Shown: one piece after another, positions 9,358-18,208 of the stretch
Layout: every line of letters begins with the position of its first letter
Position numbering within the stretch: position 1 is the first letter of the stretch
Assembly (NCBI GenBank): GCA_021841935.1
Contig: JAKCDL010000002.1
Span: 186,001 to 250,000, forward strand
Reading direction: 5' to 3'
DNA length: 64,000 nucleotides
Source: Actinomycetes bacterium
Lineage (GTDB): Bacteria; Actinomycetota; Acidimicrobiia; Acidimicrobiales; Acidimicrobiaceae
Position numbers and translations under genes: made by a program
The notes under the pieces: generated by a model
The model's database searches: none
The model's input: only the letters and a program-made list of their open reading frames with translations
Told to the model about the DNA's origin: nothing

Positions 9358-10503
9358 ATGAATTTAATTAGAGCATCAAAGCGCATCGAAGTTCCGATTT
9401 TACTTCCATCGATAGCACCCTACGATGCAATTTCGACCCACGTAATTGAATTGCGGGACGGTCTACGTAGTCACGGAATCGAAGCTGTTATATATGCGGA
9501 TGAAATAAAACCTCAAATTGCATCTGAAGCTAGGGGCTATCGCCGACTGATCGCGCGTCCATACTCTGAACGTAGATACTTTTTATATCAATTGGCCACT
9601 GGTTCAAATATTTATAGATTTATCAGGTCAAGAAAAGAGCCACTTTTGGCTCAGTTCCATAACATTACACCACGTAGAGAGTTTGTGATGTGGGAGCCAG
9701 GGATTTCCACGTCTATGGCGTTAGGGCGACGCCAGCTCGAGCTCCTTAGTCAACGCGTTGATTTGGCACTTGCAATATCTCCTTATAATGCCCGCGATCT
9801 GATTGAGGCTGACTACCGAAAAATTGTGTTGTCCCCTCCGCTTATCCGACACCTTCCATCCGATGGAGTTGGCTCGGAACACCGAGAAGTTGCGGTAGCG
9901 CCAACTCTTCTTTTTGTAGGCCGATTAGCTCCAAATAAAGCTCAGGAAGATTTGATTCGAGCCCTACGAGCATATAACGATAATTTTTCTCCGAGGGCCA
10001 AGTTAATGATTGTTGGGAGTGAGACTGTGGCGGGATATGTCAAATATTTGAAGGAGCTAGCTGTAGTGCTAGAGCTTGATGGAGATGTTGACTTTATTTC
10101 AAATGTTGATGATGCCGAGCTCCTTCGACTCTACAGGACTTCGGATTTATTTGTATCCGCATCTCATCACGAAGGTTTCGGCTTTCCTTTTATTGAGGCA
10201 ATGCGAAATGATTTGCCAAGCGTAGCCGTTTCGACAAGCGCAATTCCAGAGACGATTGAAGATGGTGGCATTACTTTAACCGACAACGATCCCGTTATCA
10301 TGGCGACAGCCTGGAACGTTTTGCTTCACGACAAAAGCTTACGAAGGGCTGTAATCGAAAACGGACGTAAAGTCGCCGAAAAGGTCAGCCTTTCAGAAAA
10401 TCTAGGCGCCAATTTGAGGGCTCTAGCTAATGCCTTCCCAATTGAAGGTTTTAGTGCGGAGCCGCTATTTTTCGATAAGGACCTGGTAAAAGCCAGAACC
10501 TAG
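9358..10503 (+). CDS. Family 4 glycosyltransferase (GT-B fold)
   Basis: Retaining GT4-type sugar transferase. The N-terminal Rossmann half carries the LAQFHNITPRREF segment. The C-terminal half has LLFVGRLAPNKAQEDLI, then SDLFVSASHHEGFGFPFIEA, the EGFG/E motif that contacts the nucleotide sugar, and TSAIPETIEDGG. It closely resembles the GT4 at 29434-30561 in motif order and wording, so the two are probably paralogues. ATG 9358 is chosen because TAGGG at 9343-9347 is 10 nt away; GTG 9349 is an alternative start 9 bp earlier. It likely forms an operon with the preceding GT2 gene. The glycan made is unknown. Confidence 0.88.
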   Translation: MNLIRASKRIEVPILLPSIAPYDAISTHVIELRDGLRSHGIEAVIYADEIKPQIASEARGYRRLIARPYSERRYFLYQLATGSNIYRFIRSRKEPLLAQFHNITPRREFVMWEPGISTSMALGRRQLELLSQRVDLALAISPYNARDLIEADYRKIVLSPPLIRHLPSDGVGSEHREVAVAPTLLFVGRLAPNKAQEDLIRALRAYNDNFSPRAKLMIVGSETVAGYVKYLKELAVVLELDGDVDFISNVDDAELLRLYRTSDLFVSASHHEGFGFPFIEAMRNDLPSVAVSTSAIPETIEDGGITLTDNDPVIMATAWNVLLHDKSLRRAVIENGRKVAEKVSLSENLGANLRALANAFPIEGFSAEPLFFDKDLVKART

Positions 10504-10513
10504 TACCCATATC

Positions 10514-10741
10514 TCAATTTAGCGGTTGACTTCGATCTAGTTCTCTTTTCATCTCGCGAAATCCTTCTTCGATCGCCCTCTTGGCATCGTTTAGGAGTTT
10601 CGTCGACGATACCACTATGTCCTTTGAAACCCGTAGAGGTGTAGACCCTTGGATCTTTTTATCGACTTTGATCTTTGAGTAGATTCCGGCGGATGCGCCG
10701 GCGGCGGCTCCAATCGCAAACCATATCGTTCTTTTCGCCAT
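10514..10741 (-). CDS. Small membrane-anchored protein (DUF6167-like)
   Basis: A 75-residue protein with an N-terminal glycine/alanine-rich membrane segment (IWFAIGAAAGASAGIYSK, residues 6-23) and a charged amphipathic C-terminal half (DAKRAIEEGFREMKRELD). It lies 4 bp downstream of a DUF948 gene. In many actinobacteria a DUF948 gene and a small glycine-zipper protein of this kind (DUF6167 by my recollection) lie between rarA and alaS, so the context supports that family. Here the pair is inverted and separated from alaS by about 5 kb. Function is unknown. ATG start with a purine-rich upstream region. Confidence 0.7.
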   Translation of the reverse strand: MAKRTIWFAIGAAAGASAGIYSKIKVDKKIQGSTPLRVSKDIVVSSTKLLNDAKRAIEEGFREMKRELDRSQPLN

Positions 10742-10745
10742 CTTC

Positions 10746-11105
10746 TTATCTCTCTCGCTTTCGTCTAAACACTGAAATGGCTGCCTTTGAACCCACGCTT
10801 ATGGCTCGCAATCTGCGAATTGGGGCATTGATAGTCCGAAGTGCTCCCTTTGATGTTGTATTGAGAACTTCAGTTGCTGACATCGTCGTATCTATGAGAT
10901 CGTCAAGTTTGTCGAGTTCTAGATTTGTGATCTTGAGGGTGCCCGATGCGCTTTCAGATAGCCTTACCAATTCGTCACGTATCTCTAGAACCGCACGATC
11001 AAGGTACTTGGCGATAATTGATGCGCGTTTTATGGTTGACAAAGCAATTAGAGCTGTCACGAACGACACGCAAGCTGTAATGGCGGCGATGATCTCAATC
11101 GTCAT
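10746..11105 (-). CDS. DUF948 family membrane/coiled-coil protein
   Basis: A 119-residue protein with one N-terminal transmembrane helix (about residues 4-24) followed by amphipathic helices predicted to form coiled coils (LEIRDELVRLSESASGTL, then LDKLDDLIDTTMSATEVL). This is the typical DUF948 layout, a family related in shape to methyl-accepting and t-SNARE-like coiled-coil proteins; function is unknown. The ATG at 11105 has AGGAGGG at 11110-11116, one of the strongest ribosome sites in the window. It is followed after 4 bp by a small glycine-rich membrane protein and the two are surely cotranscribed. Confidence 0.8.
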   Translation of the reverse strand: MTIEIIAAITACVSFVTALIALSTIKRASIIAKYLDRAVLEIRDELVRLSESASGTLKITNLELDKLDDLIDTTMSATEVLNTTSKGALRTINAPIRRLRAISVGSKAAISVFRRKRER

Positions 11106-11173
11106 TCAACCCTCCTAGCGAACATGACCGTTATTAGATCTTAATTTGCTATCGACGACTTCTGTTCGTTAGC

Positions 11174-12070
11174 TTGGTTTTGGTGCCATCGGATGAAAAA
11201 TTTAAATCGGAGAAGATCGTGAGCGAGAGGGATGAGATTGTTGGGCGGTCAATCGATCTAGGGGGAATCTCGGTTGATAGGTTCCTGCCTAAGGCTAAAT
11301 TGCGAACGGTTGGTCCTTGGTGTTTTGTGGATCGCATGTCTAATCTCAACGATCCACTGCTTGCCGCGATGGAGGTAGCACCCCACCCTCATATGGGGCT
11401 CTCTACCGTCACGTACCTATTGAAGGGAACGGTGGAACACCGTGATTCTCTAGGTAATCTTATCGACATTGTGCCTGGGCACATAGATGTGATGACTGCG
11501 GGAGCAGGAATTAGCCATAGCGAAGTTTCGCGCTCTGGGCAAGCTTTGATGGGTCTTCAACTCTGGGCTGCATTGCCCTCCGCAACATATCTTGGACAAT
11601 CTGGTTTCAGACATTTTTCGAGCGGTAATAGCTTCGAGGTTCAAGACTTCGAAGTTGAACTAATTTCTGGTAATTTCATGGACGAAAGTTTTGATGTCGG
11701 ACTATCACATTCGGCCCTCTGCGTAATCATTACAGCTAAGTCCAATTCCTTTGAACTCAAACTCAACCCTATGTTGGAGCATATCTTTGTTCCGATAGTT
11801 GGTGATCTTCAATTTGATGATGTAGCGTCTGGTAAAGCTGCTTTCTTGCATGAAGTTGACTCACTGCGATTTAGTGGAACGGTTGGTTCGAAGTTCATGG
11901 TGTTAGGTGGCGAACCGTTTGGTGAGAAGATTTTGATGTGGTGGAACTTCGTTGGAAGAAGTTGGGATGAGCTGACGGAGGCTCGACGACAATGGAATCA
12001 AGACGATGGTCGGTTCGGAAGTTTCTCGTCAAGCTATTCCAGAATCGAAGCTCCGCAGATGCTTCGTTAA
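11174..12070 (+). CDS. Pirin family bicupin protein
   Basis: A 298-residue double cupin of the pirin family. The first cupin shows GPWCFVDRM (pirin GxWxFxDH-like start), PHPHMGLSTVTYLLKGTVEHRDS with metal-ligand histidines, and the MTAGAGISHSE segment that holds the fourth ligand region. Members bind iron; some act as quercetin dioxygenases, others as regulators. The substrate cannot be predicted. The start is uncertain: TTG 11174 has no clear ribosome site, whereas GTG 11219 has GGAGAA at 11209-11214 and would still leave a normal pirin N-terminus. It is divergent from the DUF948 gene, with 68 bp between. Confidence 0.88.
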   Translation: MVLVPSDEKFKSEKIVSERDEIVGRSIDLGGISVDRFLPKAKLRTVGPWCFVDRMSNLNDPLLAAMEVAPHPHMGLSTVTYLLKGTVEHRDSLGNLIDIVPGHIDVMTAGAGISHSEVSRSGQALMGLQLWAALPSATYLGQSGFRHFSSGNSFEVQDFEVELISGNFMDESFDVGLSHSALCVIITAKSNSFELKLNPMLEHIFVPIVGDLQFDDVASGKAAFLHEVDSLRFSGTVGSKFMVLGGEPFGEKILMWWNFVGRSWDELTEARRQWNQDDGRFGSFSSSYSRIEAPQMLR

Positions 12071-12196
12071 CGCAGCATTTTTACCAAAAAAATAAGTAGC
12101 CGATCGTCTACATAGACATTGATTTGATTGTCGGCAAAACCGCTCATAGTTGTCGATCCGAAATCTCCCTGTTGCTTAGATATGCGAGGATCCATA

Positions 12197-12226
12197 AAGA
12201 AGGGGACCTTTTGGGGTCCCCTTCTT
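12197..12226. terminator. Strong GC-rich hairpin, probable bidirectional terminator
   Basis: Perfect 12-bp inverted repeat (12197-12208 and 12215-12226) with a 6-nt loop. Read on the plus strand the 3' arm ends CCCCTTCTT and is followed by only a weak T-rich stretch. It lies between the convergent pirin gene and the small minus-strand gene ending at 12324, a position fitting a terminator for both. The rest of 12071-12323 shows no gene or RNA that I can recognise. Confidence 0.6.
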
Positions 12227-12323
12227 ATCTTGTTGGTGTATGCGGTTTGCGCAAGGGATCTATGTAAGAGTTTGTGAAACTACTTACCTCCAAGTAACGC
12301 AGTGGTTGTTTATACGTCTGGCC

Positions 12324-12515
12324 CTACGCGTATACTTTTCCTCCAGATGCTAGGGTTGAAAGTGCGCTTGAGGACGGAGTAGCGGTAGCCTTCGAGCCTG
12401 CGGGCTCAATCCCGTGGTCTCCGTCTCCATCCTTCTTGCCTGAGGTAGCTCCGCTAACTTGTGATGAAGTTGGCTGTGCGGCTACTGGTGGTGTTGTTGC
12501 TGAGGATACGTTCAT
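12324..12515 (-). CDS. Small DGDGD-motif protein of unknown function
   Basis: A 63-residue Ser/Thr/Pro/Ala-rich protein with a central KKDGDGDHG motif and a C-terminal LASGGKVYA. Coding is supported by a near-ideal ribosome site: AAGGAGAG (complement of 12518-12525) sits just before the ATG at 12513-12515. It resembles, from memory, short proteins in proteobacterial genomes with an N-terminal Ser/Thr/Gln tract, a DGDxDG-like acidic motif and a short conserved C-terminus; the function of those is unknown to me. The acidic motif could bind a divalent cation, but it is too short to call an EF-hand. It lies 85 bp downstream of rarA and may be the last gene of the aspS-rarA transcript. Confidence 0.6.
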   Translation of the reverse strand: MNVSSATTPPVAAQPTSSQVSGATSGKKDGDGDHGIEPAGSKATATPSSSALSTLASGGKVYA

Positions 12516-12600
12516 TTCTCTCCTTAGATTCGAAGTACCAGTTCGTTTATAGGTTCGTCGATATTTTGAAATTGCTTTAATCGGGCCATTCAGCGCACCT

Positions 12601-13635
12601 TCAGGTTTGGCGATGGTGTTGAGCTAGTTCGTTGTACAGGTCATAGCTTTCGCGTGACTTGGGTGATCTCGAGAATGCAAGTACCACGTGTCCTAATATT
12701 ATTCTGATCTCGGGCATACCAATAGATTCACATGCGGTTAGAGCTGAGACGGCGAGTGAGAGCGCTGTGTTATCTGCGATCGAGATATCCTCTGATGCAA
12801 AGATTGCTAGTCGCCGAGCTATGAATTTCGGATCTTCCCCCAGATCGATTGCCTCGGCTAAAGTCGCAAGTGCAACCCTTTCGTTTGAAGCGCGCATTGC
12901 CTTTATTAGTTTGGAAGCAAGGTCGTAATGTAGGTTCTGATCTATAAAGGTTGCGTTTGACCTGAAGCTTTCGATGAACTCTCGAAGTGTCTGTGAGTCA
13001 TTTTTATTTTTTAGCTCTTCGGTGTATGACAGAATGCGAAGTCCCTGCCTGACGTCACCGTTAATTCGTCCAACCATCATTTCCAGAAGCTCATCTTCAA
13101 TCGTTAAATTTAGATGATCGGCTGCTCGCCCAAGTATCAACTTCACCTCTTCTTGACTCGGTTGTTCGACCTCAAATATATCGAACCTCGATACGAGTGC
13201 CCTCGCAAGCGAGTGGTACGGCGATTCTGTAGTTGTACCAACTACTTCAATCCTTCCGCTTTCGAGCGGTTCTAGGATGCTATCCTGTTGGACCTTTGTA
13301 AGTCGATGAATTTCGTCTAAGACAATGATCTTTCTTGATCTAAATAATGACCTTTTGTTAGAGTCGTTCTCTTCAGCGATTCGCTTCACATCGTTTACAC
13401 CAAAGGTCGAACCAGTAAAGTACTCAACTTCACAGTTGACCATTCGCGTCAATTGTCGGGCAAGGGTGGTCTTTCCACACCCAGGTGGGCCTTTTATTAT
13501 GACACTTATCGGCAAATTAGCTGTGGCGATAGTGTACAGAGGCCCACTTGGGGGTTCAATAAGTTTTCTTCCAACCACGATTTCGTCGAGGCTTTTTGGT
13601 CTTAATCGCTCCCCGAGGGGTTCAAATTCTGGCAC
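12601..13635 (-). CDS. rarA: Replication-associated recombination protein RarA (short form)
   Basis: AAA+ ATPase of the RarA/MgsA/WRNIP1 family, acting at stalled replication forks. Visible are the N-terminal PLGERLRPKSLDEIVVG, Walker A GPPGCGKTT (about 50-58), Walker B VLDEIHRL, sensor segment VGTTTESPYHSL and the C-terminal helical part with GEDPKFIARRLAIFASEDI. It is only 344 residues; relatives are usually about 420-450. The sequence ends just after the segment equivalent to the conserved APKSNAVY helix, so the last 70-80 residues of the tetramerisation domain are missing. No continuation was found in other frames over the next 85 bp. GTG start, 1 bp after the aspS stop codon. Confidence 0.9.
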   Translation of the reverse strand: MPEFEPLGERLRPKSLDEIVVGRKLIEPPSGPLYTIATANLPISVIIKGPPGCGKTTLARQLTRMVNCEVEYFTGSTFGVNDVKRIAEENDSNKRSLFRSRKIIVLDEIHRLTKVQQDSILEPLESGRIEVVGTTTESPYHSLARALVSRFDIFEVEQPSQEEVKLILGRAADHLNLTIEDELLEMMVGRINGDVRQGLRILSYTEELKNKNDSQTLREFIESFRSNATFIDQNLHYDLASKLIKAMRASNERVALATLAEAIDLGEDPKFIARRLAIFASEDISIADNTALSLAVSALTACESIGMPEIRIILGHVVLAFSRSPKSRESYDLYNELAQHHRQT

Positions 13636-13636
13636 T

Positions 13637-15379
13637 TCACTTCTTTGGTGTTACGCTCAATCCGACGTTCTTTAGTGTCTGTGGATCAACTGGTTTTGGT
13701 GCCTCTGTCATCGGGTCCAATCCGCTTTGGGTCTTCGGAAATGCTATAACTTCGCGGATGTTATCCTCTCCGCTCATGATTGCCGCAACTCGATCAATTC
13801 CAAATGCAAATCCTCCGTGCGGAGGCGCTCCGAATTTGAAGGCATCAAGTAGGAAGCCAAAGCGACTTTGGGCCTCTTCGTCACTTACGCCGATGATTTG
13901 AAATATCTTCGATTGAATGTCAGGGCGGTGAATTCGGATGCTTCCGCTACCTAATTCCCATCCGTTTAGAACTAAGTCGTAGGATTGGCTTCGGACGCGC
14001 AAGGGGTCGGATTCGAGGAATTCAAAGTCGTCAACGTGTGGCATCGTAAATGGGTGGTGGGCGGAGATTGGTTTGCCATTTTCGTCGAGACCCTCAAAGA
14101 GAGGAAAGTCAACGATCCAGGTGAACGCTAATTGATCGTGGCTTACGAGTTCTTTTCCAAGTTCTAGTCGAATTTGACCAAGTACCGTCGTTGCAACTTT
14201 CCACTCGTCTGCCACTACGAAGATTGTGTCTCCCGAAACCGCGCCGAGGCGTTCGATTAGTGCCGAAGTAGGGGCTTCTTCCAAGAACTTGGCGAGTGGC
14301 GACTCGAATGAGAGCCGTCCAGCCTCCTCCACCACTTTGAAGTAAGCAAGACCCTTTGCGCCCAGAGCTTTAGCACGCTCGATGAGGCTATCAAGGCGAC
14401 TTCGTGTAAAGGCTTCACGGACCGGTGCAAGTAAGGCTTTGATTGTGGGTGCAGAAAATGCCCTAATCCCAAGTGGAGAAAGAATTTCAGTCACGTCTAC
14501 CAGGGTAGATCCAAAGCGAAGGTCGGGCTTATCGACGCCATATTTGTCCATGGAGTCGAACCAGGTCATTCTAGGTATTTCACCAATCTCTACACCTCTT
14601 GTGACCGAAACAATCTCGGCAATTGCGCCACCAATGAAGTTGAAAATATCCTCTTGGTTGACAAATGACGCCTCTAGATCTAGTTGCGTAAATTCAAATT
14701 GCCTATCTGCGCGTAGGTCTTCGTCGCGCATGCACCTTGCGATCTGGTAGTAGCGATCAAAGCCGCCGACCATCAGAAGCTGCTTTGCAATTTGGGGACT
14801 CTGAGGCAGTACGTAGAAGTTGCCCGGCTGAAGGCGTGATGGAACCAAAAATTCTCGTGCACCTTCGGGCGTAGGCGTCCAAAGCATTGGAGTTTCTACC
14901 TCTGTAAAACCTTGTGCCTCTAGCGAACGACGGATAGCGCTGTTTACAAGTGCTCTGGTTCGAAGGTTGCGCTGCATCTTGTCTCTTCGTATATCGAGGA
15001 AACGATAGCGAAGGCGAGTGATCTCCTCTACGTCAAGGCGATCGTTGATCGAAAAAGGAAGCGTGTTAGACGACGATAGAACTTCTATCACGCTTTCTTG
15101 AATCTCGATCTCTCCCGTGGCGATCGTCTTGTTGACTGTGCCCTCGGGGCGATTAGCGACGATACCTTCAACTCGAACGACAAACTCCGAGCGCAAATCA
15201 TTTCTACGGGGTGCGACGATTTGGACTATACCCGTATGGTCTCTCAGGTCGATAAATGACAGGTGTTCTCCGTGATCTCGGATCCTGTCGATCCAGCCAC
15301 ATAGAGCTACGGACCTACCTACGTCACCACTCATTAATTCACCGCAGTAATTGCTTCTTAACCCACGGGCCAGTGTCAT
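13637..15379 (-). CDS. aspS: Aspartyl-tRNA synthetase
   Basis: Class II aminoacyl-tRNA synthetase of bacterial type, 580 residues. It has an N-terminal OB-fold anticodon-binding domain (GWIDRIRDHGEHLSFIDLRD), motif 1 around FTEVETPMLWTPTPEGAR, motif 2 in YYQIARCMRDEDLRADRQ, an inserted GAD domain, and motif 3 GGFAFGIDRVAAIM near the C-terminus. Whether it is discriminating or also makes Asp-tRNA(Asn) cannot be told here. The gene is divergent from alaS and followed directly by rarA, the usual actinobacterial order. ATG at 15379; a candidate promoter lies at 15463-15491. Confidence 0.97.
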   Translation of the reverse strand: MTLARGLRSNYCGELMSGDVGRSVALCGWIDRIRDHGEHLSFIDLRDHTGIVQIVAPRRNDLRSEFVVRVEGIVANRPEGTVNKTIATGEIEIQESVIEVLSSSNTLPFSINDRLDVEEITRLRYRFLDIRRDKMQRNLRTRALVNSAIRRSLEAQGFTEVETPMLWTPTPEGAREFLVPSRLQPGNFYVLPQSPQIAKQLLMVGGFDRYYQIARCMRDEDLRADRQFEFTQLDLEASFVNQEDIFNFIGGAIAEIVSVTRGVEIGEIPRMTWFDSMDKYGVDKPDLRFGSTLVDVTEILSPLGIRAFSAPTIKALLAPVREAFTRSRLDSLIERAKALGAKGLAYFKVVEEAGRLSFESPLAKFLEEAPTSALIERLGAVSGDTIFVVADEWKVATTVLGQIRLELGKELVSHDQLAFTWIVDFPLFEGLDENGKPISAHHPFTMPHVDDFEFLESDPLRVRSQSYDLVLNGWELGSGSIRIHRPDIQSKIFQIIGVSDEEAQSRFGFLLDAFKFGAPPHGGFAFGIDRVAAIMSGEDNIREVIAFPKTQSGLDPMTEAPKPVDPQTLKNVGLSVTPKK

Positions 15380-15462
15380 CTTATTTCCATCACTTTTTTA
15401 GGCAACTTTGTAGCCACTCCGACAGATCTATCCGTGTAATAGTCCGCTTCGAAGTGCAAATT

Positions 15463-15491
15463 TCTATAGATAGCCTAACTTTTAATTGCAA
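15463..15491 (-). promoter_or_regulatory. Candidate sigma-70-type promoter for aspS
   Basis: On the minus strand TTGCAA (15486-15491) is followed after exactly 17 nt by TATAGA (15463-15468), giving a predicted transcript start near 15456 and a leader of about 75 nt before aspS. It lies in the 242-bp divergent region between aspS and alaS, where no gene was seen. Supported by sequence only. Confidence 0.35.
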
Positions 15492-15621
15492 GGTTAGCGA
15501 TGGTTGACTACGGCAATCGATACAAAATTGTCTCTCTTGGGTTGGGGTTCGGATTTGCAATAAATGACGGTCGAATGCTATCTGTTGGTCAATCGCCTGA
15601 CGTGCTAGGATTTGATGCATA

Positions 15622-18192
15622 ATGGAAGCAAATACCCTTCGTAAAGCATTTACCGACTTTTTTGAATCTAGGGGCCACACTCTGGTTCCATCTGCATCAC
15701 TTATTCCGCATGACCCTACCGTTCTTTTCACTGTCGCTGGAATGGTGCCATTTAAGCCCTACTTCTTGGGAGAGGAGCAGCCACCTTTTTCTCGCGCTAC
15801 GACAATTCAAAAGTGCATGAGGGCTGGTGGCAAGCATAACGACCTAGATCAGATTGGTCGAACAGCGAGACACCTCACCTTCTTTGAGATGATGGGAAAC
15901 TTTAGTTTTGGGGACTACTTCAAGAGAGATGCCATACCATTTGCGTGGGAGTTGGTCACCAAAGTCCTTGGATTAGATAAAGATCGTCTTTGGGTCACAG
16001 TGCACCTGTCCGATGATGAAGCCGAAGCTATTTGGAGGGATGAGGTCGGCGTCGATCCATCGAGAATCCAAAGGCTCGATGAAGACAACTGGTGGCAGAT
16101 GGCTGATACTGGACCTTGTGGTCCATGCTCTGAGATCTACTTTGATAAAGGCGAGCAGTACGGTGCAGATGGCGGGCCAGCCCTTGGATCGGATGAGAGA
16201 TTTCTAGAGATTTGGAATCTAGTTTTCATGCAATACGACCGTGGAGAGGACGGAACCCTGTCTCCACTTCCCAAGCCTTGCATCGATACCGGTGCAGGTT
16301 TGGAGCGAATTTTGCCAGTAATGCAGGGGAAAGGGTCGGTATACGAGACCGATCTACTTTGGCCAATCTTGACTCGTGGAGCTGAAATAACTGGAGTCAA
16401 ATACGGCGACGATGAAGAGACAGACGTATCACTTCGAATTATGGCTGATCATGCGCGATCGATGACATTCCTAGTTGGTGACGGGGTAATTCCATCAAAC
16501 GAGGGACGTGGTTATGTTTTAAGGCGCATTATTCGAAGGGCTGCCCTACGTGCTTGGCGTATTCGCGAGGTTGAATCTGTTCTCATCCAATTGGTGGACG
16601 TCGTAATCGAGAAGATGGGCGAAGCGTACCCGGAGATAGTCGCGGCGAAAGACTTCATTACAAAGGTCATAGATCGCGAGGAGCAGAACTTTGCGAGGAC
16701 GCTTCGCGCTGGTTCTGCTCAACTAGATCTTGAAATGGAGAAGGGTGCGATATCTGGTCAAGGTGCTTTTCGACTTCATGATACCTACGGCTTCCCAATT
16801 GAATTAACGATGGAGATCGCAAGCGATCGAGGTGTTTCGGTCGACATTGAAGCCTTTGACCTAGAGATGTCTTCACAACGTGAGAGGGCACGTAGCGACC
16901 GAAAGGGAAAAGTACAAGATAGCGAAGTTGCTGATCGGTACCGCGAAATTTTAGAGACCTTCGGAACCACCTCATTCACTGGGTATACAACAACTTCAAG
17001 CCACGGACGAATTATCGGAGTCGTTGAAAACGGCAAGTCCACAGATGTTTTCACTGACACGACCTGCTTCTACGCCGAGCAAGGTGGCCAGGTTGGTGAC
17101 AATGGTTCAATCTCTACAGATTCAGGCGTTGCAAAGGTGGTAGATACCGTCTTTGTCCTTCCGTCATTGATCTGCCACAGGGTCGAAAAGATAGAGGGAC
17201 AAATCCGGATTGGACAAGTGGCATCACTTGAAGTTGATGAGGTTCGCAGGGAGAAGATTAGAAAGAACCACACCGCTACCCACCTTCTCCACGCAGTTCT
17301 GAGAGAGACACTAGGTGACCATGTGAAGCAGCAGGGGTCGTTGGTGGCGCCAGATCGATTGCGATTCGACTTCTTCCATTGGGGGCCAATGTCGCCATCT
17401 GAGATCGCAGGCGTTGAAAGGTCGATAAACGCAGCTATCGCCGATGGTGCAAAGGTTTCTACTGAAGTTACTTCGAAGTCCAATGCAATGGAGATGGGGG
17501 CGATTGCCTTCTTTGGCGATAAGTACGGAGACGAAGTGCGTGTGGTTCGCGCAGGAAGCAAGTCGCTTGAGTTTTGTGGCGGGACACACGTTTCAGACCT
17601 CGCTTCGATTGGACTTTTTGTCGTCGTCTCCGAGGCGTCGATAGGTTCAAATACCCGTCGAATCGAGGCTCTGACCTCTCTTGCCGCCTATGAATATTTG
17701 AAGAGCAGGGCAGATACGCTAAACGAATTGAACGACGTTATGGCGGCAACCGACGCAGACGTTATCAAAAAGGTTGAGGCGTTGAGGGCAAAGGAGCGAG
17801 AGTTATCGACTCAAATTGCTGCTAGAAATTCGGAGCGAATCGCAGAAATTGCCCAAAAGATCGTTAAAAGTGAGACCAATTCATCCGTCGTATGGAGTGG
17901 AAGTGGACTTACGAGCGACCTCCTGCGAGAACTCTATGGCGATTTAATGGCCGTTGGTAGATATGGTTTTGTAGCTCTGTTTTCAACTACCCCTGACGGT
18001 AAGGTAGCGATAATTGCTGGCAGAAGTAGTGAATTCGATCATGACGTCTCTGTGCTCATGGGCGACGTTGCCCGAACTTTAGGCGGTGGAGTTGGCCGAA
18101 ACGCAGACTTTGTACAGAGCGGCGGAAAGTTCATCGACAAAGTCGACGAAGCTGTGGCACTGCTCAGAGATCGATTGACCGAGCTCTCGTAA
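15622..18192 (+). CDS. alaS: Alanyl-tRNA synthetase
   Basis: Class II synthetase of 856 residues with the complete four-domain layout. The catalytic core starts LRKAFTDFFESRGH and contains VAGMVPFKPYFLG and RHLTFFEMMGNFSFGDYFK. The editing domain has the zinc motif HTATH and the CGGTH pair, so mischarged Ser/Gly-tRNA hydrolysis should be intact. A C-Ala region ends in an LGGGVGRNADFVQSGG segment. ATG 15622. The gene leads the common actinobacterial run alaS-ruvX-mltG-aroE, with ruvX 16 bp downstream. No T-box or other leader structure was recognised upstream. Confidence 0.97.
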   Translation: MEANTLRKAFTDFFESRGHTLVPSASLIPHDPTVLFTVAGMVPFKPYFLGEEQPPFSRATTIQKCMRAGGKHNDLDQIGRTARHLTFFEMMGNFSFGDYFKRDAIPFAWELVTKVLGLDKDRLWVTVHLSDDEAEAIWRDEVGVDPSRIQRLDEDNWWQMADTGPCGPCSEIYFDKGEQYGADGGPALGSDERFLEIWNLVFMQYDRGEDGTLSPLPKPCIDTGAGLERILPVMQGKGSVYETDLLWPILTRGAEITGVKYGDDEETDVSLRIMADHARSMTFLVGDGVIPSNEGRGYVLRRIIRRAALRAWRIREVESVLIQLVDVVIEKMGEAYPEIVAAKDFITKVIDREEQNFARTLRAGSAQLDLEMEKGAISGQGAFRLHDTYGFPIELTMEIASDRGVSVDIEAFDLEMSSQRERARSDRKGKVQDSEVADRYREILETFGTTSFTGYTTTSSHGRIIGVVENGKSTDVFTDTTCFYAEQGGQVGDNGSISTDSGVAKVVDTVFVLPSLICHRVEKIEGQIRIGQVASLEVDEVRREKIRKNHTATHLLHAVLRETLGDHVKQQGSLVAPDRLRFDFFHWGPMSPSEIAGVERSINAAIADGAKVSTEVTSKSNAMEMGAIAFFGDKYGDEVRVVRAGSKSLEFCGGTHVSDLASIGLFVVVSEASIGSNTRRIEALTSLAAYEYLKSRADTLNELNDVMAATDADVIKKVEALRAKERELSTQIAARNSERIAEIAQKIVKSETNSSVVWSGSGLTSDLLRELYGDLMAVGRYGFVALFSTTPDGKVAIIAGRSSEFDHDVSVLMGDVARTLGGGVGRNADFVQSGGKFIDKVDEAVALLRDRLTELS

Positions 18193-18208
18193 GGTTATTG
18201 AATCGACT

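Noticed and set aside
15585-15611. Possible alaS promoter TTGGTC-15-TAGGAT
   Set aside because: The 15-nt spacer is too short and the elements are weak.
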